Assembly (NCBI GenBank): GCA_030077755.1
Contig: JAQJZZ010000001.1
Coordinates: 1,674,001-1,738,000 of the forward strand
Length of the DNA stretch: 64,000 nt
DNA from: Filosporella fistucella
Taxonomy: Eukaryota > Ascomycota > Leotiomycetes > Helotiales
Reading direction: 5' to 3'
A model generated the notes under the pieces. It did no database searches and was not told the origin of the DNA. It saw nothing but the letters and a program-made list of their open reading frames with translations. Below are positions 21,984 through 33,418 of the stretch, piece by piece (the first letter of the stretch is position 1; every line of letters begins with the position of its first letter). A program made the translations under genes and the position numbers.

Positions 21984-23545
21984 TCAAACGGCAATTGGTT
22001 GTGGTGCAACAGCTGGCACGATAGGGGTTTGTTCCTCAGTCTTTGGGGCCTCTTCTTCTACAACGGCGGGGGTTTCTTCGGTCTAGAGGGGGGGTTGTTA
22101 GTTTTTGTGTTATGGTAGGAGGGAGTAAGAGAATGGGAGCGCGGAGGATAATTGATGTGCTGAGAGGAAGAACGTGGCGGCAAGGGTTAGAGATAGCGAG
22201 GAAGAAATAAACATACAGCAGCAGGTGTCTCCTCAACAACAGCGGGTGTCTCTTCCTTGGAGGACATTAGCTTCCATGCCTTTTGCAGCAGGTTAAGTTT
22301 CGGACTTACGACGGCGGCGGCGGCTGGGGTCTCGGTTTCGGCCTCGGTTGCGGTTTCCTCGACCTGGAGGTTGTTAGCTTTCATCCTTGCTTGAACTCTT
22401 CGGGGATCAAGAGTTGAATGAGTAGGGAATACTTACAGCTGGAGTTGTCTCTTCAACAGCAGGTGTCTCTTCGACAACTGGTGCGCTTTCCTCTACTACT
22501 GGGGCAGTTTCCTCGACCTTGGCTTCTTCGACGACAGGGGTCTCCTCAACAGCTGGTGTCTCCTCAACTACAGGTGCGCTCTCTTCGACAACGGGAGTAG
22601 TCTCCTCAACTTTCGCTTCCTCGACAACAGGTGTCTCTTCTACAACTGGCGCACTTTCCTCGACGACAGGAGTAGTTTCCTCAACCTTTGCCTCCTCCAC
22701 GACAGGTGTCTCTTCTACAGCTGGTGCACTCTCCTCCACAACTGGGGTGGTCTCCTCAACCTTGGCTTCCTCAACAACAGGAGTCTCCTCAACCTAAAAT
22801 CACGTCAACTCTATCCTTTAGTCAAAATTCTTCATACATGACATTCTCCCTGGAAAGGAGGAAAGTATTCAAAGTTTCCTGTGAATGGAGGAAAGAATTC
22901 GAGACTCACTGCTGGGGCAGTCTCTTCTACGGCTTTGGCTTCTTCGACCTGGGGGTTGTTAGTGGAGATTCCAAATTATGCGGCGCTTGGAAATGGAGGG
23001 TTTGGAAGGGTGGGGTATAACGGGTGTTGAATGGAGAACTTACAACTGGGGCAGTCTCCTCAACAACTGGAGCACTCTCCTCTACAACAGGGGCAGTCTC
23101 CTCGGCCTTTGCCTCCTCAACTACAGGAGTTTCCTCAACAGCTGGTGCCTCCTCAGTCTTGACCTCCTCCTCGACAGGCGCTGGGGTATCTTCAACCTAA
23201 GATAAAAATTAACAACCCATTCAAAAAAGTTAGCCACTCTTTCGGAAACTTACAACTGGAGCAGACTCCTCAACAACTGGTGCCTCCTCGGCCTTGACCT
23301 CCTCAGTGGCAATTGGTGCCTCAACTACAGGCTCCTCTTGTGTAGCAGCTGGTGCGAGAGCAGCCTCACGTGCTTCGATAGCAGCCTCACGGGCATCGAG
23401 AGCAAGCTCACGTTTTGTGGCGTTTTCCTCACGGAGAGCAACCTGTGTATGTTAGATGAAGATTCAAGAGATATAATCGAGTCGGGGTGGATCTTCAATG
23501 GGAGGGAGGACATACAGCAGCTTCTCTGGCATCAATTTCAGACAT
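21984..23545 (-). CDS. acidic Val/Glu/Pro/Thr repeat protein, modular phase-0 exons
   Basis: Complement join(21984..22082, 22217..22255, 22310..22363, 22437..22793, 22910..22948, 23044..23196, 23254..23442, 23516..23545), 319 aa. The N-terminus (MSEIDAREAA then LREENATKRELALDAREAAI) is a charged amphipathic helix that could be a coiled coil. After that the protein is almost entirely repeats of VEETP, VEEAK and VEESAP. It has no signal peptide or TM and is predicted to be disordered. All seven introns fall between codons (phase 0), and most exons begin with V/E-E and end in a Pro-Ala or Pro-Val pair, so exons can be gained or lost without breaking the frame. I know of no function. The strong negative charge suggests a scaffold or a buffer-type role, which is speculation. 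Confidence 0.75.
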
Positions 23546-25042
23546 TTCGATCAATTAAGAGGAAATGAACGGGAAGGTGTGTTGGGTATAGACAAAGTAG
23601 GTAGGGAGATAAAGGAGATGGGAGGATGAGAGGTCGGTATGAGTAGGTAATGGTAAAGTGGTAATATAAAGCTCAGGGCTTGATATCAAAAAACAATCGA
23701 TGAGGGGAGCTCAAAGATATATAACTTTATATCACCGAAGCCTTGTATCTAACAAGCGGTGTACCCTCCCCGTCAGGATCATTCAATCCGTGGGGGAGCC
23801 CATCTTGCCGCCTCACCACTCAGACAAGTATGGAATATTGACTCGCTCACATCTCACCACTACGAACAACTCCCACACATTGGGCACCCTCACATAATTC
23901 CTCTCAAATTTCACCTTCACTATGAATTATGACTGGAGCTTCGTCCCGGAGAAGATAACATATTCAGCACAGAACCGGCCTCGTGCATCTTATCGCAATG
24001 GTGAATTGTCCAACAGTTCTTCCAAAAACACGCCACGAAAACCCTCTTGTACAGCTCTATGCAAGAGATGCAGAAAGTGGGCCTTCCTGGTGAGGGGTGT
24101 GGCGTGCAGGAACTACTGCGATGCGGTCAAGTGAGACATTGTCTCGAAGTTGCCTACAGAGGAGCTTCACCCGCCTCAGAACGCGTGGTCAGGTAGTTTT
24201 GGAAGAATTATAACTCGGTCAATTCTTGAGATATGAAGAAGCAAATAGTACGCGGAAATTTCCAATCCAATTGCTGTTATCCCTTATAATCTATAATTCA
24301 AACGAACAAAATTTCCTCTGCGAAAAGTATGTTCAAAAATCAACAGCAGCAACAAAAAATAATTATCCGGTCTCGGCGCCTTTTCTTGAGCACGCGGTCA
24401 CAAACGCGACATTTCTGCATCACGCCCCGAGCGCGAAAGACAAGGTAGCTCTGTAGCTCCCCCAGTCAAAATCCAAAGGCGCTGGAAATACATGCAAGGA
24501 AGCACAAAATGTTAACTACGTGTCACACGTGGGGTACCAATGTGCTGTGATGTAAATGCGGGGTACAACAAGTAGCTTATTTGTCTGGCTCGCTTGTACC
24601 AATTCTGCACTACTCGGGTCTTAAGAAAGGACATCGTGACTACGTGATCGACGAACAATCGGTGAGAGTGAAGGAAAATTGGATGCGAGGCTGCAAACGA
24701 GAAGAATATTGAATAATTGATTGGATGTGATAACAACTTTGGTGGTCAAGAATGGGGACAATGTGACTTTACACGGGTTCCCTGCTTGACTCGGATGTTG
24801 GACGACGCCACCAAGAATTGTGCATAGAAGTCAAGACTTCAAGATTTGTGAGCCACTTGAATGGGTAAAAGTGATGCCTTGCGGCTAAAGCGCATACATA
24901 ATAGCAGCACTATGATTTCCCACTAGACTTCCATGCAAACCTATCATGATGTGTTGTAAAACTTCAGCCACTTGGCTTTAAACGCCACCAACAAATTGTG
25001 CATGTCTCAATTGGGATGGGGGTGTTGAAAATGTTTGACATT
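23546..25042. other. intergenic; one weak small frame
   Basis: No firm gene. A 70-codon ATG frame at 23922-24134 (MNYDWSFVPEKI..., Cys-rich end CKRCRKW...CRNYC) might be a small protein but has no other support. Confidence 0.4.
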
Positions 25043-26958
25043 TCAAATATAATTCACGAAAGGTAAATCCGCCTCTTTCATGACGATCTCTAAGGCTTGG
25101 ATAACCTTTTCGTCTTCATATCTACAGCTGTCAGCTAATGCGAGGATGATCCTAGGGGACTCACCGTCGTCCAACAAATTGTAAGCTAACAGGAGCATCC
25201 TTATAACCTTCTGCTCCGAACTTTTCCCAGAGATCCCAATTGAACTTATCCTTTTCGTTCCTGGGTTCATGCATTACCTTTTCACCGTCTTTCGAGATAT
25301 CGACTTTATCAACGGGGAATACAAGTGCTGGATAATCAAGGAGATTCCATTGACTCGTGTAGCCCCACCACTTTGCGGTATCGATTTTTGGCGCCACACT
25401 AGGACCAACGGGAGATAAAATAACATCTACCATACCTTCCAGATGACCATTTGGAGAAGTTGACGTGGCGGTCTTATTCCAAATTTCGGCATATTTACTA
25501 CGATATTCGTCGCGGCGGCAAGTTGCTTTCCACACAGATGGAATAGTATGGGTTTGAAGGTGAGGATTATCGGTGATAATGTGTCTTGTGAGAGGTCGCC
25601 AAGGTTCAGACGACGCTTCAATAGCGGCACTTTCTTCGTTACCGCCATCTGCGAAATACAAATTTGCCTACAGGTCAGGTGGAATTCTTGAACAGGAAAA
25701 GATCTTACAATGATTTCCCAGGCTAGATCATGTTTGTAAGGTGTCCAGTCGACGATCTCGACATTTCCTCCCGCCTTCAATTTTTCGACTACTTCTTTCA
25801 ATGCTCGAGTTATAGGCGGATGGGGTTTCACGACTCCATCATCCCAGAGTACAGCGACCTTCAATTTTTTGCCTTTGAAGAAGTCTTCATCTTTCCAGGG
25901 AAATGGCAAAAGAGAGGGCTCATTGTACCAAGGCTTTGCATCAATCAGAGTTTTGATGAACAACTTGCATCCTTCAAGACTGGTGGAGAGGGGTCCAATT
26001 GTTGGGACAATTTGTTCCTCTCCAAACATGGTCGCAGTCAATCCTTTACAGGGGAGACGTCCTGTGGTAGGTTTCATACCATAGACACCTGGTTTAGGAT
26101 GTTAGAGAATGATAAATTAATCACTTAGGCATACCATTATTTGCGGCTGGACTTCTAATGGAGCCTCCGATATCCGTTCCAATGCCTAAACAGCTTCCTC
26201 GAAATCCAACCAAAGCTCCTTCTCCTCCTGACGATCCGCCAGCGGTCAAGGTCGTATTGAAGGGATTGGTGGTGACTCTGGGAGCGGTCAGTAGGGTCTG
26301 GCATTCCAATTTCAGACTACTTACCCATAGAGATTACTGCTCGTTTCGAGATGCATGAGACTCTGCGGTTGTGTAGTTCTGGCATAGAACACCGCTCCAG
26401 CTTTCCAAAGAATCTTCAAAATATGCGCATCCTCCTCTGCAACGGTACCGACCCAGGAAACGAATCCACCATTCAAATCGAGGCCTTTCATACCAATGTG
26501 TTCTTTAACACTGATGGGAACACCATGGAGAGGGCCAACAGTTCTGCCATTATCTGCGAGGTATGAATCCAAATATTTGGCTCGTTCGATGGCTCGACTT
26601 GGGAGGAGTTCAGTGATATTGTTGGTCTGCAGATGTCAGTAGGTTCAATTGAGCTGTATGGGGGACATACAGCTTTCTGGGCGAGTGCTGCGCGTCGCAA
26701 GAATGCCTTCACTACCGTCGTAGAGCTCAGTTCTCCTCCTGCAAGTTGCGCTACCAATTTTTCGACCAGTGTCTCGGTGATTTTGATTTCTTCTGGAGTC
26801 AGTATCTGTTTTGCGAGCGAAATAGTGTTCAATGGAATTTCTTTGATATCTGGAATTGCAGGCTCGATGGCAGATATTGTCGCATCTCGATACTTTTGCC
26901 TATCTGCTGCAACTTCTTGCCATGTTGCGCCAGATGCGATGGTGACTGTTGCTGCCAT
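25043..26958 (-). CDS. amidase signature enzyme (acetamidase/general amidase type)
   Basis: Complement join(25043..25121, 25165..25667, 25709..26088, 26135..26277, 26325..26626, 26671..26958), 564 aa, close to the usual length of fungal acetamidases. All five introns are 41-57 nt, GT-AG and in frame. The Ser-cisSer-Lys triad is complete: Lys137 in ISVKEH, Ser212 in AGGSSGGEG and nucleophile Ser236 in GTDIGGSIRSPA. The spacing of these residues is the same as in mammalian FAAH (142/217/241). The enzyme hydrolyses carboxamides to acid and ammonia; the substrate is not predictable. There is no signal peptide, so it is probably cytosolic and may serve nitrogen scavenging. Confidence 0.92.
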
Positions 26959-28281
26959 AGTAAGTGGAGGGTCTGGCCGTCAAATGAATGAAGGGAATAT
27001 GGAATCAGACTTTGGAGGTGAAACAGAAGAATTGATTGCTATATACATGAGGAAAAGAGAGATAGGGAAGAATAAGTAGAGAGTGGGATAGCCGTTGTAC
27101 CGCCCACCTTCAAGACACCAAAACAGCACCAAGTGAGGGGTGTTCATGATAAGGAGCTGGATATGCAGATTGCAGATATCCGTCAACGCGACAAGCCACA
27201 CCAATTTTATGCAGGCTAATCTTCATCGGGAAAGTACTCGCGGGCCGTCCACCACACTCCCACGTGACCTGCTTCTGCCGACTTTCTAGCTTCACCCTGA
27301 GCTTTAACTTTTCAGACACAGCGTCCTTTTATCTTTTATGAGGCTTCCCTCGGATTTTGAAAGATATCATCGATACACAGGAAGTCCTGATATGAGTATG
27401 TAACTATGTTTCGCGGAAGAATAATCTGGTAGTTCCTGAGATCTAGCACTCATCTATCGGTTTCGCGAACTTTTGCAGAATCCTACTTCTCTTCCCCGCC
27501 ATGATCAGCTTCATCGTTTATTGTTGAAGATCATGCCCATGAAGCGGATGTGATTTTATAATAAGAGAAACTGATATGTCCGTCAGTGCCACATCCCGGG
27601 TAGGAAACATTCCCAGCCTCGGATGAACTCTCGATTTGCGATCTCGGGTATACCAGATATCCGAATCGTATCCGATATTGAATATCAAGTGATAAAAGCT
27701 CACCCGATCCTGCAATCTTCATTCTTTTGTAAATCATATAGACTGGTATTCTGTTCCAAAGGCTCTTTAAGTCGCAGATCATTGATCTACCACACATATG
27801 TTGCCATTCAGGGCGGAACGATATCCCGAAATCGTTCTCACATCAGTAGTCATTTGAGTAATTCGTTCCATTCTGCTATACAAGACCATTCGAGATGAAT
27901 CAAGAAGTTACATTTTCTATTTCATTCAATTCCGCAGGCAATACCAGGAGCGGAATATCTTTTATTACCTCGCTCATCTGGTGATTTTTCGTCCGAAAAT
28001 ATTGAGCTCCAATTTGTTTTGTTTACACAAATCAATATTTTCCGGTTACAACTTCCGATTAGTTATATCGACGTCACTCATTCAAATGTTGACTTTCCAT
28101 TGAGATGGCAACTAGCTTTCGGGTTTCAATTTTTAGTACCAGCTTCACGGCCAAACCAGGAAACGGAAATACGCGGTATAGTATATACTTCAAAATTGTC
28201 TCAAAAAATGGTACTAACAAGAACATAAAATCCGCTATACCAGCTAGCTTTTCCACCACCCCCTCCATCAATCACCAAATA
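26959..28281. other. intergenic
   Basis: No supported gene. The frames here are short, on both strands, and without domains. Confidence 0.5.
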
Positions 28282-29049
28282 TCAATCATCCTCCCCACCC
28301 TTCCCCCCCTCACCACCACCACCACCTTGCCCACCCGCAACCCCAAGTGCAACCTGTTTCGCCGCCGGCGACCCAACAACCTGTTTCCCCACCATCGTCA
28401 ACCAGCTATCAAACGCCGCATTCTTCGCCAATGGCAACCTCATAGTAAACGGTCCAAAGCCCTGCTCATGGAAACCCAATTTGCCAGCGGGACTAGCAGG
28501 ATTAGGTACCGCTTTCGCACTCAACGCCCATCCCATGATGGCATTTGCGTTTGTAGCAGCTGCTCCTAGTCCGAGATTTGCATCTAGACAGCCTTCGCAG
28601 AGGAATGTATAGGTTAGGAACGTGGAATTAACACTCGTCCCTTTATCTATCGTTTTTACTGCGAAATTCCCTTTCACTTCAGGAGGATTATCCTCGTTTG
28701 TACCTTGGCGGAAAGAAGCCATTACCCCCCCTGCTCCATTAGCCCAGGCAGCCAAGAAGAAATTATTCTCCATATCGCCTGTTAAACCCAGTGCTCCCCA
28801 ACCTGCGCCGTTGACGAGGGGAAAGGACATTTGCCCTATGAATGAAGTATTGGGTGTAGTGGGCATAGCAATGCCGAAACCGAAGGTCGTACGCGCGCCG
28901 AAGAAGCGTTCCATTTGGATACCGGTTGGCGCGTCGGTGAAAGGGGTAGAGACTTTGGAGGCGTCGGAGGTGGGTTGTTGGTCTGGAGATGGGGTTGGAG
29001 ATGAGGATGTGAGAGCGAGGAGGGAGAGGAGGATGAGCGGGAGATACAT
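28282..29049 (-). CDS. secreted orphan cytochrome domain of cellobiose dehydrogenase type
   Basis: Intronless, 255 aa from ATG 29049 (context CTCACCATG). An in-frame ATG at 29100 would add 17 residues before the signal peptide and is less likely. After the signal peptide (MYLPLILLSLLALTSSS) comes a CDH-type b-cytochrome domain. The heme ligands are visible as Met93 in TGDMENNFFLAAWANG and His194 in GFHEQGFGPF, and the disulfide pair is in CEGC (151/154). No flavin dehydrogenase domain and no cellulose-binding module follow. The protein ends in a Gly-rich, acidic tail (GGQGGGGGEGGKGGEDD). Free-standing CDH-cytochrome domains are thought to pass electrons to extracellular oxidases such as LPMOs; that role is inferred. 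Confidence 0.8.
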   Translation of the reverse strand: MYLPLILLSLLALTSSSPTPSPDQQPTSDASKVSTPFTDAPTGIQMERFFGARTTFGFGIAMPTTPNTSFIGQMSFPLVNGAGWGALGLTGDMENNFFLAAWANGAGGVMASFRQGTNEDNPPEVKGNFAVKTIDKGTSVNSTFLTYTFLCEGCLDANLGLGAAATNANAIMGWALSAKAVPNPASPAGKLGFHEQGFGPFTMRLPLAKNAAFDSWLTMVGKQVVGSPAAKQVALGVAGGQGGGGGEGGKGGEDD

Positions 29050-30694
29050 GGTGAGAGGTTGGTATTTGGTGAGAGAGTTGAGTTTCTGTGATGCTGACAT
29101 TCCTCAGAAATATAATATAGCAGAATCGAAATAAAGTGTGGAAAGTAAAATTGAACGCCAAAAACAATCTCTCAAGCAACAAGCAAGTAAGCTAGAAGCC
29201 GTGCCTCTAAACTCTACTGGATATAACACAATATATACAACCTCTCTCCCTTCCCTCAAGCTCTCAAACTCTCACGCCCAACCCCAAAATATCCAACATC
29301 CAAACACCTAAACCCAATCCATCCCGCAAGAACCTCACAAAGTTTCACCCCCTCACCAACCAAAATCTACCTACCTCATCCTCATCCCCATCCTCTCTCA
29401 TATCCATCACTCAGCCTACCATCTGTACCAGCCAAGTGCCTAGCCCATCGACCCTCAAGCCTTTCCACAAAAAGAAGATGAAGCAAGAATAGCCTCTCTC
29501 CCCTCCCAAGAAATGTCACAATCCCAGCACCATAGGCTCGTTCATCCGTATAAAACACATTACATTCTCTTGTCGTCTCATCACACACTTCCAAGCCTTT
29601 CACGCCTCCCACCTCTATACTGCCAAGAACTCGCTTCTCTTAATACAAGTAATCAATTTTCCATTGGGCAGTGGCGCACAGAATCAAAAGGAGGGTTTGA
29701 GATAGTTAGGATGTCTTGAGGTAGATGTGATTGGTTGGGCCGAATACTAACCCCGCGCAATAAAACATCTCGTGCTCCTCAGGATAGTAGTGTCAAAACC
29801 CCTCTAGATTCAATAATAAAACTTAAAAAAAAATAGTAAGAAAGTGTAGCCGGAAACACCACTCTGACAGGTCTTGGGCCACTGCCAAGGTATTAGGCTC
29901 TGGTTCTATTCTTGTATTCTCTCGCCCGCGTGCACTAGCACAATACGGAATGAATTTCAAGAAGGGAGTTAAAATAGTTCTAAAGAGATAAAGATTGAAT
30001 TGAAGTAGGAATATAAAAACTAAATCGCTTGATGATATCCCTCCCGATCTACATAATCACCCTCTAATCCCCAAACCCGCGCGTGAAAACGTAGATCTTC
30101 AGAGATCTTGATGCGCCTCGCCAGCCCACCTACGCCAGCCATAGACATCATTCAAGGTTTCTATCCTACCCTCACTGCCTCAGAGAGAAGGATGAGACGA
30201 GAGAGCAAGATGAGACGAGTGAATAGGAGGCAGGTTGTACAGAAGATGAGAGATGAGAGATATAAATAGTTTGACGTGTTTCATTATGTGAAATTTCTTG
30301 GCGGGGGTTTAAGGACTTAGGGGCTTGTAGATGGTGCAAGTGTTGTGCTGAAATAGGGTTAGTTAGTCATTTAGGGAGTTGTCGCAAGGCTGGATTGGCC
30401 GAGGTATAAGTGCTCTGTCTTGGGATTGCTAATGTAGTTTCGCAATATTTTGAATAGCATAGAGGTTACCTCGTTACACAACTTCCCAGATAAAGATGAT
30501 TTGTATAAAAATATTTTATTCTTTTTCGTTCCATCATTTCCCATTCTTTACGTTAGCATACCCACCTATGACTCCAAAACTCCCAGCTACCTAATACGGA
30601 CCCGCCAAAAACTCCATAAACCCATCCCATCCCATCCTCAATTCCACCCTGACTCTCAACTCCATCCTTCCCTGGGTATATCATCCCATTCCGC
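29050..30694. other. intergenic
   Basis: No supported gene. The minus-strand frame at 29382-29612 looks slightly protein-like but starts with no ATG context, and I cannot extend it by splicing. Confidence 0.45.
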
Positions 30695-31312
30695 CTAACA
30701 ATTCCAACTCCCCTTATTCGGCCACGTACAACTCGGTCTCCCCCAATTGAACGCCGTCCCCACACACGCAACCGTCAGCGCAATAAGCAGCATGGCAACA
30801 ACCCATTTACAAATCTCCTCTGTCTGTTCTGACGGCGTATCTTCGTTCTCAAACTGCCGGACTAGATTCTGCATCTCGATTTCATTCTGCCGATAGAGAT
30901 CGTTGTAGGAAGGAGGAGGAGGGTCGATGAGAGTTGTGGGCGGAATGTTGATTAGGAATGGGTGTGGTGTATCGCTGTAAGGGAGGAAGGGAGGAGGAGG
31001 GGGTGGACAACTTGTGTATGATGGTGGGAGGAGAGAGGTAGGTCGTGTGCGTTGAGAGCGGAGGTAGTCGTACATTGGTTCGTAGCCTGGAGGTTGTGAG
31101 GGTGAGTGTTGGATTTGTATTACACCCTCCTCCATCTCTTCTTCATCCTCCGGATCATCGCGATATGGGATTTGCGTCGAGATAGATAATTGAGGTATTG
31201 TTGTCGTGGTATTGAGTGGTGTTGTTATACTGTCTTGTGGTAATGGTAGAGGAGGTAATGGTTGTGAGAGTCGAATGTGGGGTACTGAGTCTTGTCTCTG
31301 ATGGTTCGCCAT
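30695..31312 (-). CDS. single-pass membrane protein with three PPxY motifs
   Basis: Intronless, about 205 aa from the ATG at 31312 (MANHQRQDS); an upstream in-frame ATG at 31342 would add ten residues. The cytosolic part is Pro-rich with an acidic patch (DDPEDEEEMEE) and three PPxY motifs: QPPGYEP, LPPSYTS and PPPSYND. One TM helix lies near the C-terminus (WVVAMLLIALTVACVGTAF), followed by a short tail with two Cys (CTWPNKGSWNC). Layout and motifs place it with the proteins at 11186 and 12450. Such proteins (compare yeast Rcr1/Rcr2) can bring Rsp5-type ubiquitin ligases to membrane cargo; here this is inference. Confidence 0.65.
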   Translation of the reverse strand: MANHQRQDSVPHIRLSQPLPPLPLPQDSITTPLNTTTTIPQLSISTQIPYRDDPEDEEEMEEGVIQIQHSPSQPPGYEPMYDYLRSQRTRPTSLLPPSYTSCPPPPPPFLPYSDTPHPFLINIPPTTLIDPPPPSYNDLYRQNEIEMQNLVRQFENEDTPSEQTEEICKWVVAMLLIALTVACVGTAFNWGRPSCTWPNKGSWNC

Positions 31313-33418
31313 GATCCAGATCCAGATTCCGATACGACTCAATCAGCCCTCTATTCCAACCTAATCGCACTCAATCTCTAATCGATCACAGCTTCAATCT
31401 CAACTCATAGACGCAGAAACAACGGGAAAAATCGAGGTTGTTGAGTAGCGGTATAGAATTCAAAGAGAAAGAGTCAGCTCTCACTTCCTAAAAGTCGGTG
31501 GCAGGAACGGAAGCCTGGTTGTTCTTCTAATCAGTCACTGACTGCTGCTGCACTGCACTTGCTACGCCTGCGGGTTGGTTGAAGGTGGCTCAGACAAGCT
31601 TTGCCCAATAGCAGCACTGCCTTGTTGTTCCAACACCAGATCCGAGAGTTTCATCTTGATCCTATTTTTGCTTCAGGATGAACGCATTTTAAATTTGGGA
31701 GGAAGTATATGGATGGACGGTTTCGCATGAATTGGGATTTCATTGTTCGTGTTTTATTTGCTATGCGATTGAATTGAGAGAAGTGTGCATAGTGTACAAG
31801 TTGTATATTTAGAGAGGACTGGTGGAAGTAGATGGCGTGTTGAACCCTGAAGCTCGGCCGGGGACACTAATATTGACAGCTGTTAGGCTCTTTTTCAGGG
31901 ATCTCAGCGGGAGATAATCCGGACCCATACACTGAAGCTGTCAGATGGGTCTCCAATCATAGCCAGACTCACCACTGAAGTGAAGCTAACTACTGTGCCT
32001 CGAAGCTGCAATGAGAGCCTGGTAGAAATTGCGCTTGGCATATCCTTCATCCATTCATCGAGGTCAATCTGACAAAACCAACAACTTCTACGCCAACAAT
32101 ACGCAAAATAACTGCTGACCAATATGCAATCTCGTAAATTTGAACACCGTGTACTGCGCAGCATGGGACGATCAGCATATTTCACGCTGTTTCTCTCCTT
32201 CCGAGAATCAGATTGGCAGAACATATTCCTCCAGCTCTTTACCGGCATCGTGTCGAGATCATGAAATTATGTTCTAAATTTCTGGAAACAATTACTGCAA
32301 TTATTCCAGAAGTCTCTAATTCATCGAGATACTCTCAGAGGTCTTTTCGCAGTCAGCTGCATCAATCCCATAGGCTTCGTCAATTAGGTCGACATCATCC
32401 AGGCAGATGGTCTCCTTTTGCACGCTCTCTCTCGAGCTTCATCAAGCAATATGGAACTTCCAACGCCGTCAGTCTGTCAAAAATATCACCCTACTGCGCC
32501 GATCTCTCATCTAATAGCAGGTTAATTACTAGCAGGGGAAATTACTTTCATACCTCACTTTCTCCCCATCTTCCCCACTCTAGGCAAACATCTAGAGCTA
32601 GACTTTCAATCTTTCCTCGAACCCCGCCTTCTAAGTCTGATACTTACAAGAGAGAATGGTATAACATTTACTATTGCTGAAAGTTCCATCCCATCTCTCG
32701 ATAGAGTACTACAATAGAATAATCCCAAAAAAAAAAAAATTATATATATATTCTAGAGCCTACATGCTAGCTAAGACGCTTGAATCCTCTACGCAAAGTG
32801 GAAAGAAAGCTTATAATATCTAATGAAGGAACTTCTAACCCTCTCCCACAAGAATGGCAGGAAAGCCTGTGGAGCTATATGTGTATCAAGAGAATGGAAA
32901 TCCATCAAGAGTTACTACAAACTAGCGCTCACGGTAAACAAGATACTCTATCCACAAAAAACCCCAACATCCACCGCCTTATTCATCAGAACGGCTTTGA
33001 GAGAGAGAGACGTTTCTAGTAATTTCAACCGACATATTTTTCCAAATCAGTTCCTGCAAATTCTTCAACGCCTCTCTTCATAGCGAATACAAGTAGATGA
33101 AATACATGCGACTCCCTCGGAATCAACGATGTAGAGGGTTAGAGGGGAGGGGAAGGATGGATGTAGATTTATACTGGTCAATTATAGTAGAAGGGTACCT
33201 ATGAAAGGAATTATAGTGAGGATTGTAGGATTATTAGGGATTAGAAGATATAGATATAGATATGAATATAGAGTAATCTATCACTCATAGATTGTACGAT
33301 ACTTAAAGCTATATACAAAATAACAATTAAAGACTCGAAATGATCACTAGACTTATGATTTCATAAATCATTATTATTCCAAGCTATATACACTTCCCCT
33401 CATCCTCATTCTACAAAT
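31313..33418. other. region without a clear gene, possible gene remnant
   Basis: 31900-32690 holds overlapping frames on both strands (for example minus-strand 31904-32248 and plus-strand 32213-32680) with splice-like GT/AG pairs, but no model gives a recognisable protein. I read it as a possible decayed or fast-evolving gene. The rest, up to the alpha-glucosidase stop codon, is AT-rich 3' flank. Confidence 0.4.

Noticed and set aside
22418..22797. Plus-strand frames rich in Ser/Thr/Val opposite the VEE-repeat gene
   Set aside because: They are antisense shadows of the repeat exons.
28622..29134. Plus-strand 170-codon frame
   Set aside because: Antisense shadow of the cytochrome gene.
31904..32680. 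Gene model on either strand
   Set aside because: Splice-like sites exist, but no combination gives a recognisable or clearly coding protein.
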